A stretch of DNA of 64,000 nucleotides from Pedobacter sp. Hv1. GTDB lineage: Bacteria > Bacteroidota > Bacteroidia > Sphingobacteriales > Sphingobacteriaceae. A program made the translations under genes and the position numbers. Position 1 is the first letter of the stretch. Every line of letters starts with the position of its first letter. The DNA is taken from assembly GCF_001412215.1 (NCBI RefSeq), contig NZ_LLWP01000004.1, forward strand, positions 1 through 64,000. Reading direction: 5' to 3'. A model generated the notes under the pieces. It was not told where the DNA came from and did not search any database. It was given only the letters and a program-made list of their open reading frames with translations. Positions 24,759-32,559 of the stretch are shown here, piece after piece.

Positions 24759-26942
24759 TTAGTTCAGTTCTAATTGGTTTTTTACCAGTTGGTAATATTC
24801 TCCTTTGTTTTTGGTGAGTTCGGCATGTGTACCCTGCTCAATAATAATTCCTTTATCAAGTACTACAATGTTGTCTGCATTTTTAACAGTGCTCAATCGG
24901 TGGGCAACCACAATTACTGTTCTTCCCTTAAAGAATTCTTCTAGGTTTTGCATAATGATACTTTCGTTGTTGGCATCAAGTGCATTGGTTGCTTCATCAA
25001 AAAAGATATACTCGGGGTCCTTATAAACGGCTCTCGCAATCAAAATCCTCTGTTTTTGACCTTGGCTAATTCCATTTCCTTCTGCACCTATTTTTGTATT
25101 CAATCCTAGTGGTAAGCCTTCAATTAGGTCTGTGATATTGGCTACCTTGATGGCGTGCTGTAGTTTTGCCATATCAGGAATTTCGTCGGCAACGGCAATA
25201 TTCTTAGCAATGCTGTCCGAAAAGATAAAACCATCTTGCATTACAATACCGCATTGTCCACGCCAATAACGATAGCCAATTTGGTCTATGTGTGTAGCTC
25301 CAATCTTAATTTCTCCTCTTTGAGGGGTATAAAAACGGAGTAGGAGTTTGAGTATGGTTGTTTTTCCACTACCGCTCATGCCCACAATTGCTGTGGTTTT
25401 GCCTTCAGGTATATTCATGGAAATACTTTTTAGTACAGGCTCATTACCAGCTCCAGGGTAGGTAAAACTCAAATCTTGTATGCCTATGCTCTTATTCATA
25501 GGTAACTCTTTGAGGAAGGTTTTTTCTAAAGGTTCTTCATCGTCCATCTGGTGGATCTCATTCAAACGCTCTAAACTGATTTTAGCATCTTGTAAAGACT
25601 GGATAAAACCCAACAGCTGTTCGATAGGGCTATTTACTTGCCCAACAATATATTGAATGGCCATCATTCCACCCAATGTCAATTGGCCATCAATTACAGA
25701 TTTAGCCACCAAGAAAGTGATGATGATATTTTTACCTTCATTGATAAAGAAGGCACCCGCCTGTTGAATTTGCCCCAACGAAAGACTTTTGATGCTGAAC
25801 TTAAATAAACCCGCTTGTAACCTTTCCCATTCCCAACGTTTTTGCTGCTCGCAGTTATTGAGTTTTATTTCTTGCATACCGCCAATAAGCTGCACAATAC
25901 TGCTCTGGTTCTTTGAAGAAATATCAAAACGTTTAAAATCTAAGTCTCTTCTCTTCTTTAAAAAGGCAATTACCCATAAAGAATAAAGTACACTACTGAC
26001 TAAAAAGATAATAAAAATATTGATGTTATAATAAGCAAGAACCCCAGTAAAAATGATCAGGTTGAACATCGAGAATATGGTGCTCAAAGTTGATCCTGTT
26101 AAAAAGCTCTCAATTCTTCGTTGGTCATTCATTCGTTGCATGATGTCTCCCGTCATTTTGGTGTCGAAGAAGCTCATCGGCAATTTCATCAGCTTGATCA
26201 GGAAGTCTGTTAAAATGGAGATGTTAACCCTTGTACTAATGTGTAACAAAATCCATGAACGGATAAAATCTACACTCATCCTTCCTAAGAACAACATGGT
26301 TTGAGCAATGAGGATAATGTAGATAAAGTTGAGATTTCGGGTATTGATCCCGATATCTACAATTGACTGTGTAAGAAATGGAACAATGAGCTGTAACAAA
26401 CTGCCTACACCAAGGCCCACAAAGAGTTGTGCAACCAACTGTTTATATTGGTAAAGATAGCGGAGCAAATATGCCCAGTTTAATCCATTGTTCTTGTCGC
26501 CTTCCTGTGCGTATAAGTCTGGAGTAGGAGATAAGATCAATACAATACCTTGGCTTTCGGTATTGTTGTGGATGCTACTCCAACGTTGTAAAAACTCTTT
26601 CTCTGTAAATTCTATTAATCCTTTGCCGGGATCGGCGATATAATAAATTCCTCTTTTAATTTTATAGAGTACCACAAAATGGTTCTGGTTCCAATGCAGA
26701 ATTGCTGGTAAATTTATTTCTGCTAGCTGAGCTAAATTAACTCTGTTCCCAGTGGTACGAAAGCCAATTTTTTCAGCGGCTTCGCTAATACCTAATAGAG
26801 AAACCCCTTCTCGGTTAATACCAGAGATATCTCTTAAACGTTGTAGGTTGAAATTTTTACCATAATGTTTTGCAACCATCCTAAGACAGGTAGGGCCGCA
26901 GTCCATTTGATCAGGTTGTTTAAAGAATGGAAATTTTTTCAA
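24759..26942 (-). CDS. C39-peptidase ABC exporter for double-glycine peptides
   Basis: 727 residues. The N-terminal C39 peptidase domain (1-130) has an intact catalytic set: Cys15 in QMDCGPTCL, His88 in NHFVVLY and Asp104 in IADPGKG. A six-helix transmembrane domain follows (about 165-445), then an ABC ATPase with Walker A VGMSGSGKTT, signature SQGQKQR, Walker B IFFDEATNALD and switch His in VAHRLST. Such exporters cut GG leaders in the cytoplasm and pump the mature peptide out. The three GG-leader peptides flanking it are the obvious cargo. Its upstream region (26943-27163) lacks a 21-bp array, so expression may be constitutive or differently controlled. Confidence 0.95.
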   Translation of the reverse strand: MKKFPFFKQPDQMDCGPTCLRMVAKHYGKNFNLQRLRDISGINREGVSLLGISEAAEKIGFRTTGNRVNLAQLAEINLPAILHWNQNHFVVLYKIKRGIYYIADPGKGLIEFTEKEFLQRWSSIHNNTESQGIVLILSPTPDLYAQEGDKNNGLNWAYLLRYLYQYKQLVAQLFVGLGVGSLLQLIVPFLTQSIVDIGINTRNLNFIYIILIAQTMLFLGRMSVDFIRSWILLHISTRVNISILTDFLIKLMKLPMSFFDTKMTGDIMQRMNDQRRIESFLTGSTLSTIFSMFNLIIFTGVLAYYNINIFIIFLVSSVLYSLWVIAFLKKRRDLDFKRFDISSKNQSSIVQLIGGMQEIKLNNCEQQKRWEWERLQAGLFKFSIKSLSLGQIQQAGAFFINEGKNIIITFLVAKSVIDGQLTLGGMMAIQYIVGQVNSPIEQLLGFIQSLQDAKISLERLNEIHQMDDEEPLEKTFLKELPMNKSIGIQDLSFTYPGAGNEPVLKSISMNIPEGKTTAIVGMSGSGKTTILKLLLRFYTPQRGEIKIGATHIDQIGYRYWRGQCGIVMQDGFIFSDSIAKNIAVADEIPDMAKLQHAIKVANITDLIEGLPLGLNTKIGAEGNGISQGQKQRILIARAVYKDPEYIFFDEATNALDANNESIIMQNLEEFFKGRTVIVVAHRLSTVKNADNIVVLDKGIIIEQGTHAELTKNKGEYYQLVKNQLELN

Positions 26943-27066
26943 ATGTATAGGGCTTACTTTGGTTGTTGATCAAACTGTGTTTTATGTTTTCTAATATATC
27001 AATTAATACCTGAATGATACAAGTTATGGTAGTTTTTTAATTCGCTTATTTAAAGTAAAATGAATT

Positions 27067-27092
27067 GGGCTACCAAAAAAATCAGTAGCCAC
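27067..27092 (-). terminator. Hairpin downstream of the VKOR fusion gene
   Basis: Stem GGCTAC/GTAGCC with an AT-rich loop, about 70 bases past the VKOR stop on the minus strand. There is no clear T tract after the stem, so this is tentative. Confidence 0.35.
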
Positions 27093-27163
27093 AAAAAGTC
27101 AAGCTGTAAAATAAAAATCAGCTGAACAATTAGATTTCCTTTATTTCCTGAACTAAAGTAATA

Positions 27164-28759
27164 TTAGGTCAATAAATATTTAATGTCTTCTAAACGATAA
27201 GGTTCAGGCAGTTTGTAGCCATTTACCAATATGGTTGGTGTAAAGGCAATTTCGGTTAAATCGCACCAAGCCTTTTGTTTTTCGGTTACCATGCTCATAT
27301 CCTTATCAAAGGTAATTGGGTATTGAATAGCCCAAGACTCATATTTTTTGCTGCCTTGTTTATACCAGTCGTTTAGCGCATTTTCTAATAACTTGGTGTC
27401 GTTTAGTAAGCTAAGTGCTGTTACATGTCTAGAAACCTTTGTTTTTTCATCATCATCATGGTTAGCGGTAGTGAAAATGATTTTCAATTGAATATCATCA
27501 CGCACATTTAACCATTGGTCTAATGTTTCATGAGCCTTTGCACAAGGGCCACAAAAAGGATTACTTACCATGGTAATTACAGTTTCGGCATTAGGATTTC
27601 CTAGTATGATTGGCATTAAATCGTCTGGTACAGCATAACGAGGTTGGTTGGTTAACACTTGATTAAATAAATCGCTGTTATATTTGAATTTTTTAAGTTG
27701 TTGTTTTAACGGTTTAAATTGAGCCGTTTTTAACAATAGTGGTTTAAGAAAAGCCCAGGTTAAAATTGGGAGTGCAAAACTAATTACTAAAGGTAAGATA
27801 TATTGGAACTGTAAGTTAGTTGTAGAGATTTCAAAATTAGAAGGATAAAAAACATTAGTTAAAAATTCTAACCAAAGGATAGCTTGTACCGTACAGCACA
27901 ATACGCACCAATTTTTTTGCTTGTATTGATAGCTAATAGAATATACGGTATAAGGTAAGGCAAGTACATTTAGCCAAACAATTAGCGGTAGTGAGGCAGG
28001 ACTGATCAATAAGGTTAAAAATGAACCTGTAAAATAGAAAAAGCCTACTTCACTCCAACTTAGCCAAGAAGTAACTTTAGCTGCATCAGATTTAAGAATT
28101 GCATTACAGTTGTTTTTATTGCCCAAGCTACATAGATTTTGTACCAATGGATTATTGGCGTCTATGCTGTGCATAAGGAGCAATACACTTACAGCAATAC
28201 CGGTAATTTTAAAGAACAATAATAATCCATAAGAAATGCTGGAAGTTTGGTAATTGATGGTTAACAGTATTGCAGCTAAAATGACCAATAATAATGCAGG
28301 AATTTTCAAAGCATTAAATGTTTGTGCTACAGATTTTGTCTGATAATCAATTTCGCCACTTTTTGAGCTGGCCGTAGCATGTAAAGCTACACCGCTCCAT
28401 AGTTTTAAAAATTCCTCTTCAGGAAGTTCAGCTTTTTGTTTTTTCTCATCACTATAGATTACTTTACCATTGGTTATTTCGTGTATTAACATAAAATAGC
28501 CCCCATTAATTTTACTATGGGCAATAAATGGAAATTCTAAATCAGCAGGATCATATTCTTGTTTAGAAATTTGGTAGGCTTGGTTAGGCACATGCCATTC
28601 TGTTAAACAATCATTTATAGCTAATAAACTTGGGTATTCTGGATGATCTTGTAGGTTATCATCAACAGTTGTAGAATTTACTTTAACATTTAGGGCTTTA
28701 AGTAGTAGGTTAACTACAGCCGATGCGTTACTTTGTTTAGGTTGTAAAAGATTGAGCAT
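27164..28759 (-). CDS. C39-like / VKOR / thioredoxin fusion protein (disulfide-forming enzyme)
   Basis: 531 residues in three parts. Residues 1-130 resemble a C39 peptidase domain but lack the DCG nucleophile and have Tyr where the catalytic His is expected (GGYFMLIHEITNGKVIYSDE), so it may only bind leaders. Residues about 150-340 are a multi-pass VKOR domain with loop cysteines Cys210 and Cys218 (NCNAIL) and the CXXC Cys285-Cys288 (WCVLCC). Residues about 355-531 are a DsbA/thioredoxin-like domain with Cys403-Cys406 (FCGPC). VKOR passes electrons from a thioredoxin-like oxidant to quinone, making disulfides. Placed with Cys-rich GG peptides, it probably oxidises them during export. Its promoter has array G. 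Confidence 0.9.
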   Translation of the reverse strand: MLNLLQPKQSNASAVVNLLLKALNVKVNSTTVDDNLQDHPEYPSLLAINDCLTEWHVPNQAYQISKQEYDPADLEFPFIAHSKINGGYFMLIHEITNGKVIYSDEKKQKAELPEEEFLKLWSGVALHATASSKSGEIDYQTKSVAQTFNALKIPALLLVILAAILLTINYQTSSISYGLLLFFKITGIAVSVLLLMHSIDANNPLVQNLCSLGNKNNCNAILKSDAAKVTSWLSWSEVGFFYFTGSFLTLLISPASLPLIVWLNVLALPYTVYSISYQYKQKNWCVLCCTVQAILWLEFLTNVFYPSNFEISTTNLQFQYILPLVISFALPILTWAFLKPLLLKTAQFKPLKQQLKKFKYNSDLFNQVLTNQPRYAVPDDLMPIILGNPNAETVITMVSNPFCGPCAKAHETLDQWLNVRDDIQLKIIFTTANHDDDEKTKVSRHVTALSLLNDTKLLENALNDWYKQGSKKYESWAIQYPITFDKDMSMVTEKQKAWCDLTEIAFTPTILVNGYKLPEPYRLEDIKYLLT

Positions 28760-28776
28760 ATGTATGAAATTTCCTA

Positions 28777-28864
28777 TAAGATTAGTTAAGCAATTTCATA
28801 TAAAAAAATTTATTATACGAAATAGCTTCACCGATGTATGAATTGTCTTTGTGGGAGTATATTG
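28777..28864 (-). promoter_or_regulatory. Array G plus -7 element: promoter of the VKOR fusion
   Basis: Minus-strand half-sites CAAT-ATACTCCC, ATTC-ATACATCG and TTTC-GTATAATA start at 28860, 28839 and 28818. TAATCTTA at 28784-28777 begins 34 bp after the third. Confidence 0.65.
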
Positions 28865-28947
28865 TTGCTTTTAGGGCAGAAATTATACTCGTAATTGTGA
28901 TGGTATTGTTACAAAGTAAAAAGGAGAGCTATTGCCCTCCCTTTTAT

Positions 28948-29202
28948 TTAGTCAATTAGTACAGGTTCATTCAGATTACAGCCATATGCTGAACCAGATG
29001 GGCAGAAGGCCTGCGCTTGTGCCATGCTTGTGCAACAAGCATAAAAATAAGAATTAGCTTCACCACTACCACCGTTTGCTATACAAATCACATAGCCTTT
29101 TGGTGCACAATAGCTAGGATCGCCACCTGGAGTTTCTGGTGGAACTCCGCCACCCATTATTTTCTTTAATTCGGCTTTGCTCAACAGGTTTACTTTTTTC
29201 AT
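28948..29202 (-). CDS. Double-glycine leader peptide with six Cys (type 1 paralogue)
   Basis: 84 residues. The leader MKKVNLLSKAELKKIMGG is nearly identical to those at 22528 and 22775. After a Pro/Gly-rich spacer it has six Cys with the type 1 pattern (SYC-x7-C, CCTS, AFC, GC). It is upstream of the VKOR fusion on the same strand but has its own promoter (array H) and structured leader. Likely exported by the C39 ABC transporter and disulfide-bonded. Activity unknown; bacteriocin, toxin or signalling peptide are all possible. Confidence 0.85.
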   Translation of the reverse strand: MKKVNLLSKAELKKIMGGGVPPETPGGDPSYCAPKGYVICIANGGSGEANSYFYACCTSMAQAQAFCPSGSAYGCNLNEPVLID

Positions 29203-29239
29203 TTTCTTGAATAATAATTGATTGAATTTTAATACAAGT

Positions 29240-29319
29240 CTTCCACGCTGACCTGCTTATGGCGATACCGATAAACGTCGGTATTCGTTTGTTGGATTTT
29301 CGTTTGCAACCGGAATCCA
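29240..29319 (-). ncRNA. Structured 5' leader of the peptide transcript (copy 2)
   Basis: In the minus-strand RNA: stem UGGAUU/AAUCCA (29319-29314 with 29298-29293) around loop CCGGUUGCAAACGAA, then stem AUACCGA/UCGGUAU (29284-29278 with 29271-29265) around loop CGUUUA, then CGCCAUAAGCAGGUCAGCGUG. The loop sequences match copy 1, while the first stem is entirely different and the second has a U-A to C-G swap, all pairing-compatible. Confidence 0.65.
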
Positions 29320-29343
29320 TTCAGTAAAAATATTTAATTCCTT

Positions 29344-29431
29344 AAAAGCTAGTTATTTATTCTCAATCAAAAAAGAATATTGTACCAAAGCCGCTCTAGC
29401 GAGTATAAAAGCCCTGTTACAGAGTATGAAG
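29344..29431 (-). promoter_or_regulatory. Array H plus -7 element: promoter of the type 1 paralogue peptide
   Basis: Minus-strand half-sites CTTC-ATACTCTG, TTTT-ATACTCGC and TTTG-GTACAATA start at 29427, 29406 and 29385. TAGCTTTT at 29351-29344 starts 34 bp after the third. The divergent LytTR response regulator gene starts 56 bp from the array edge and may share the control region. Confidence 0.7.
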
Positions 29432-29486
29432 TGGTTTCTGGTTTCAATTAAAAAACATAAATTGCAATGACCAAAAAGGAGACAAT

Positions 29487-30236
29487 ATGGATTTGAAATG
29501 TATAATTATAGACGATGATCAATATGCCATTGATGCACTTGTTAAATACATTAATGAAATGCCTGGACTTTCTGTGCATCAAACATTTCAAAAGCCTTTA
29601 GAAGCACTGATCTCGACTAATGACCAAGTTGATTTTATATTTTTAGATATTGAAATGCCAGAAATCTCTGGATTGGAGCTAGCGGAGAGTTTAAGGTCAA
29701 AAACGAAATTTCTAATCTTTACCACTAGTCATCCTAGTTATGCTTTAAAGGCCTTTGATTTACATGCCGACCAATATTTATTGAAACCGATTAGTTTTTC
29801 CAAATTTGCTTTAGCTATTAATTATTTATTGAAGAATAATCAAGATAGTTTAAAAGTTAAACCAGAAGTAAAAGAAGAACAAATTACACCTGTCAAAAAA
29901 GATCGCTTACAGTTTATTAAAGCAGATCAAAAATATGCCTACCATTATATTGATCCAAATGAGATCGTATATGTAGCTGCAGCTAAAAATTATGTGGTGA
30001 TCCATACCGCTAAAGAACAGTTTGTAACGCACATGGGGCTAAACCACATCGATGCGGCGCTTAGTAAAGACGATTTTATTAGAATCTCTAAATCATATCT
30101 TATTGCTAAAAATGCCATTAAGAAAATAGATGGCAGTAATATCAAATTGAAAAATTGCGATATTGATTTTCAAGTAGGAGGTGCCTATCGCACTGCTTTT
30201 TTAGCATTTATGAATGCTAGCATGCTAATGCCATAA
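29487..30236 (+). CDS. LytTR-family response regulator (REC-LytTR)
   Basis: 249 residues. REC domain with IIDDD, phosphoacceptor Asp54 in FLDIEMP, FTTSHP and LLKPIS; LytTR domain (about 140-245) with IDPNEIVYVAAAKNYVVIHT and FIRISKSYLIAK. It is divergent from the peptide at 28948, with the array H control region between them, and no histidine kinase is adjacent. It could be activated by the LytS-type kinase at 9226 (if functional) or by one outside the window. Together with the membrane LytTR (21605) it is a leading candidate to bind arrays E-H. Confidence 0.9.
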   Translation: MDLKCIIIDDDQYAIDALVKYINEMPGLSVHQTFQKPLEALISTNDQVDFIFLDIEMPEISGLELAESLRSKTKFLIFTTSHPSYALKAFDLHADQYLLKPISFSKFALAINYLLKNNQDSLKVKPEVKEEQITPVKKDRLQFIKADQKYAYHYIDPNEIVYVAAAKNYVVIHTAKEQFVTHMGLNHIDAALSKDDFIRISKSYLIAKNAIKKIDGSNIKLKNCDIDFQVGGAYRTAFLAFMNASMLMP

Positions 30237-30288
30237 GCAAATTGTTTTAATAAGATTCATTGCATACCTAGTTAGACTTTTTATTGAG

Positions 30289-30654
30289 TTATTCTCCCAA
30301 TTCTTGTTCTTCTTTTTTAGCGATCAATTTATTCTTTTTAAGGTCGATACGGATAAGGTTATAAATGCTCATATAAACATTGGCAATCCAAATTATAGAA
30401 AAGCCTGCAATGAAGTAACCTCGCCATCCATCATACAACAAGGTGTATTTGGTAATGATCAAGAGCAGTACGGTAACATAATGGCTAAAGCAATATTCGC
30501 AAGTAAAAAGATAAAAGAACTTGCGTTGGTATAGCTTAGTGCAATTGGTAGATTTACTGACACAAAACTCCCTTAATTCTCTAAAAACCTCTTCTTTGGT
30601 GAACGTCCAGGCAATGCAGGCAACAGGTATGGCAAGTATAAATATGTTTTCCAT
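30289..30654 (-). CDS. Small membrane protein with a CxxC motif
   Basis: 121 residues with an N-terminal hydrophobic segment (2-18), two central membrane segments (about 57-75 and 79-100) and a basic cytoplasmic tail. A TCEYCFSHYV motif precedes the second helix, resembling the tCxxC...hW region of DUF1360-type small membrane proteins. Function unknown. It converges with the LytTR gene at 29487 and does not look like an immunity protein by sequence alone, though small membrane proteins near bacteriocin genes often have that role. Confidence 0.6.
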   Translation of the reverse strand: MENIFILAIPVACIAWTFTKEEVFRELREFCVSKSTNCTKLYQRKFFYLFTCEYCFSHYVTVLLLIITKYTLLYDGWRGYFIAGFSIIWIANVYMSIYNLIRIDLKKNKLIAKKEEQELGE

Positions 30655-30763
30655 AAGCTAAGTAGATCACAAACAGGTTAATAACCCATAATAGCCTAAT
30701 TATGTTTTGTGCTCTTTTTAAAACTTTTTATCAGATCAATTGCTTTATATCAAATAAAAGGAT

Positions 30764-30982
30764 ATGAAAAATCAACAACTGCCTAAAAAGGAAGAATTTA
30801 AAATAGTTTCGAGGCCTAGTAACGAAGAAATAGAAGAGGATGGAGAAGGGCATTATCAAAGTAGAACTGAACGATATGAAGAACAAACCATAGTTCGACT
30901 GGATGATGAGCGTATTGCTGAAGATTTAAGTAAGATTGAAAACAACAATAATGAGCCCTTTAGGAGATTGGAAGATAAATAA
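30764..30982 (+). CDS. Small acidic hypothetical protein
   Basis: 72 residues, highly charged (Glu/Asp/Arg-rich, e.g. NEEIEEDGEGHYQSRTERYEEQ), with no membrane segment or Cys. Probably cytoplasmic and partly disordered. The family is not recognised. Good ATG start; it precedes the CmoA-like gene by about 100 bases in the same direction. Confidence 0.55.
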   Translation: MKNQQLPKKEEFKIVSRPSNEEIEEDGEGHYQSRTERYEEQTIVRLDDERIAEDLSKIENNNNEPFRRLEDK

Positions 30983-31085
30983 GATCAGGCTTTTAAATCA
31001 ATTTTGAAGCTTGTGCCCATGTAAAGCCAACGACTAAACCATTTGGAGATTTGATAGTCCAATATTCTACAGTTAAGCGTGATTT

Positions 31086-31826
31086 ATGGGTAAGAAAGAT
31101 AATTTAGATCATGTTTTCAAAGACGAGATCAAAAAACCGTCCGATTTTAAGTTCGGTGCAACGGTAGCTAATGCTTTTGACGACATGGTTGAACGTTCAG
31201 TACCCTACTACAATGAGATTCAAAGAATGATTATTGAGTTGGCCATTGAACATGCATTACCCCATACCAATGTGGTAGATTTAGGCTGTTCTACAGGAAC
31301 AACAATGATTGGCCTGAACCCTTATGTAGATGAAACAATTAAGTTTATAGGGATAGATGATTCTGCAGAAATGTTAAAAAAATGTGATGTTAAATTGAAA
31401 CAAGCTCATTTTAAACGCAATTATGAATTGGTGATTGCAGATTTGCATGAAGATATTAAAATTGAAAATGCTTCTGTTGTGATCCTTTGTTTAACCTTGC
31501 AATTTGTTAGACCCATTTATCGAGAAAAGCTATTAAAGAAGATATACGATGGACTGGTACCAGGTGGTGTATTGATCATTTCAGAAAAAATACTGGCAGA
31601 GGATAGTTTGTTTAATCGAAATTTCATTAAATATTATTACGACTACAAGCGTCGCAACAATTATAGCGAAATGGAAATTTCGCAAAAAAGAGAGGCATTA
31701 GAAAATGTTTTAATTCCTTATAAGCTAAGCGAAAACTTTAAAATGCTTAGAGAAGCTGGTTTCCCACAAACAGAAACTTTTTTTAAATGGTATAATTTTT
31801 CAGGTTTTATTGCAGTAAAAAACTAA
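31086..31826 (+). CDS. cmoA: Carboxy-SAM synthase CmoA-like methyltransferase-fold protein
   Basis: 246 residues. The family hallmark FDDMVERSVPYYNEIQRMI is followed by the SAM-binding motif VVDLGCSTGTTMIGL and the FIGIDDSAEMLKKC region. CmoA converts SAM and prephenate to carboxy-SAM, used by CmoB to make cmo5U34 in tRNA. No CmoB is adjacent; instead an ICMT-like methyltransferase starts one base after the stop. The enzyme may feed a tRNA pathway elsewhere or serve a different carboxymethyl reaction. Family assignment is strong, pathway less so. Confidence 0.85.
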   Translation: MGKKDNLDHVFKDEIKKPSDFKFGATVANAFDDMVERSVPYYNEIQRMIIELAIEHALPHTNVVDLGCSTGTTMIGLNPYVDETIKFIGIDDSAEMLKKCDVKLKQAHFKRNYELVIADLHEDIKIENASVVILCLTLQFVRPIYREKLLKKIYDGLVPGGVLIISEKILAEDSLFNRNFIKYYYDYKRRNNYSEMEISQKREALENVLIPYKLSENFKMLREAGFPQTETFFKWYNFSGFIAVKN

Positions 31827-31827
31827 T

Positions 31828-32550
31828 ATGATCACCATAGGCAACTTCTTTTTTAAGTACAGAAACTTTTTGTTTATTTTCTTGTACTTGGCACTGTTTA
31901 TTCCGTCGCCACAAATTTTTACCGCAAGTGTTTTCGGCCCTTATTATTATTTATTCCCATTGTTTATTGGTTTGTTGATTACTATTTTGGGCCAACTTAT
32001 CCGTGGTGTAGCCATTTCTTTGGCTTACATTGTGCGTGGGGGCAAGAACAAAAATGTATATGCAGATGATCTTGTAACAGAAGGCTTTTTTAACCATTGC
32101 CGTAACCCTTTATATGTAGGTAATATTTTAATGTTGCTAGGTGTAGGTATACTGATCAACTCGTTATTGTTTTTGATCGTTTTTATGCCTTTGTTCTTGT
32201 TCATTTACCAAGCTATCGTTTTGGCTGAGGAAAACTTTCTTAGAAATAAATTTGGTGCTCAATTTGAGGCTTATTGTAATCGGGTAAACAGATGGTTGAT
32301 TAATTTTAGTGGATTAACCCAAACGATTTCGAGCATGTATTTTAATGGAAAACGCTGGTTGATTAAGGAATACAATACCCAAACAATTTGGATGTTAGGA
32401 ATTGTAGTGATTTTACTTTTCTATCACCCACAACTTACCAATGGTAACGAAAGCCTAAGAAATACCCTTGGCATTGTTGCTGCAGTTATATTAGCTACTT
32501 ACTATCTAACCATTAGATATTTGAAAAAGAGCAGCACCTGGAAAGGTTAA
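31828..32550 (+). CDS. Isoprenylcysteine carboxylmethyltransferase (ICMT/PEMT)-family membrane methyltransferase
   Basis: 240 residues, mostly membrane segments. The catalytic-region signature is LVTEGFFNHCRNPLYVGNILMLLG followed by AEENFLRNKFGAQFEAYCNRVNRWL, which matches the PEMT/ICMT family SAM-binding site (RNPxY...E..L...G..Y..Y). Bacterial members methylate lipids or unknown substrates. Tight coupling to the CmoA-like gene (one base between stop and start) raises the possibility of a shared pathway, but bacterial ICMT homologues are rarely characterised. Confidence 0.85.
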   Translation: MITIGNFFFKYRNFLFIFLYLALFIPSPQIFTASVFGPYYYLFPLFIGLLITILGQLIRGVAISLAYIVRGGKNKNVYADDLVTEGFFNHCRNPLYVGNILMLLGVGILINSLLFLIVFMPLFLFIYQAIVLAEENFLRNKFGAQFEAYCNRVNRWLINFSGLTQTISSMYFNGKRWLIKEYNTQTIWMLGIVVILLFYHPQLTNGNESLRNTLGIVAAVILATYYLTIRYLKKSSTWKG

Positions 32551-32559
32551 AATAGATGC

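Noticed and set aside
26943-27163. 21-bp array in front of the C39 ABC exporter gene
   Set aside because: GTAT/ATAC words are present but not at 21-bp steps and no TAnnYTT follows at 34 bp.
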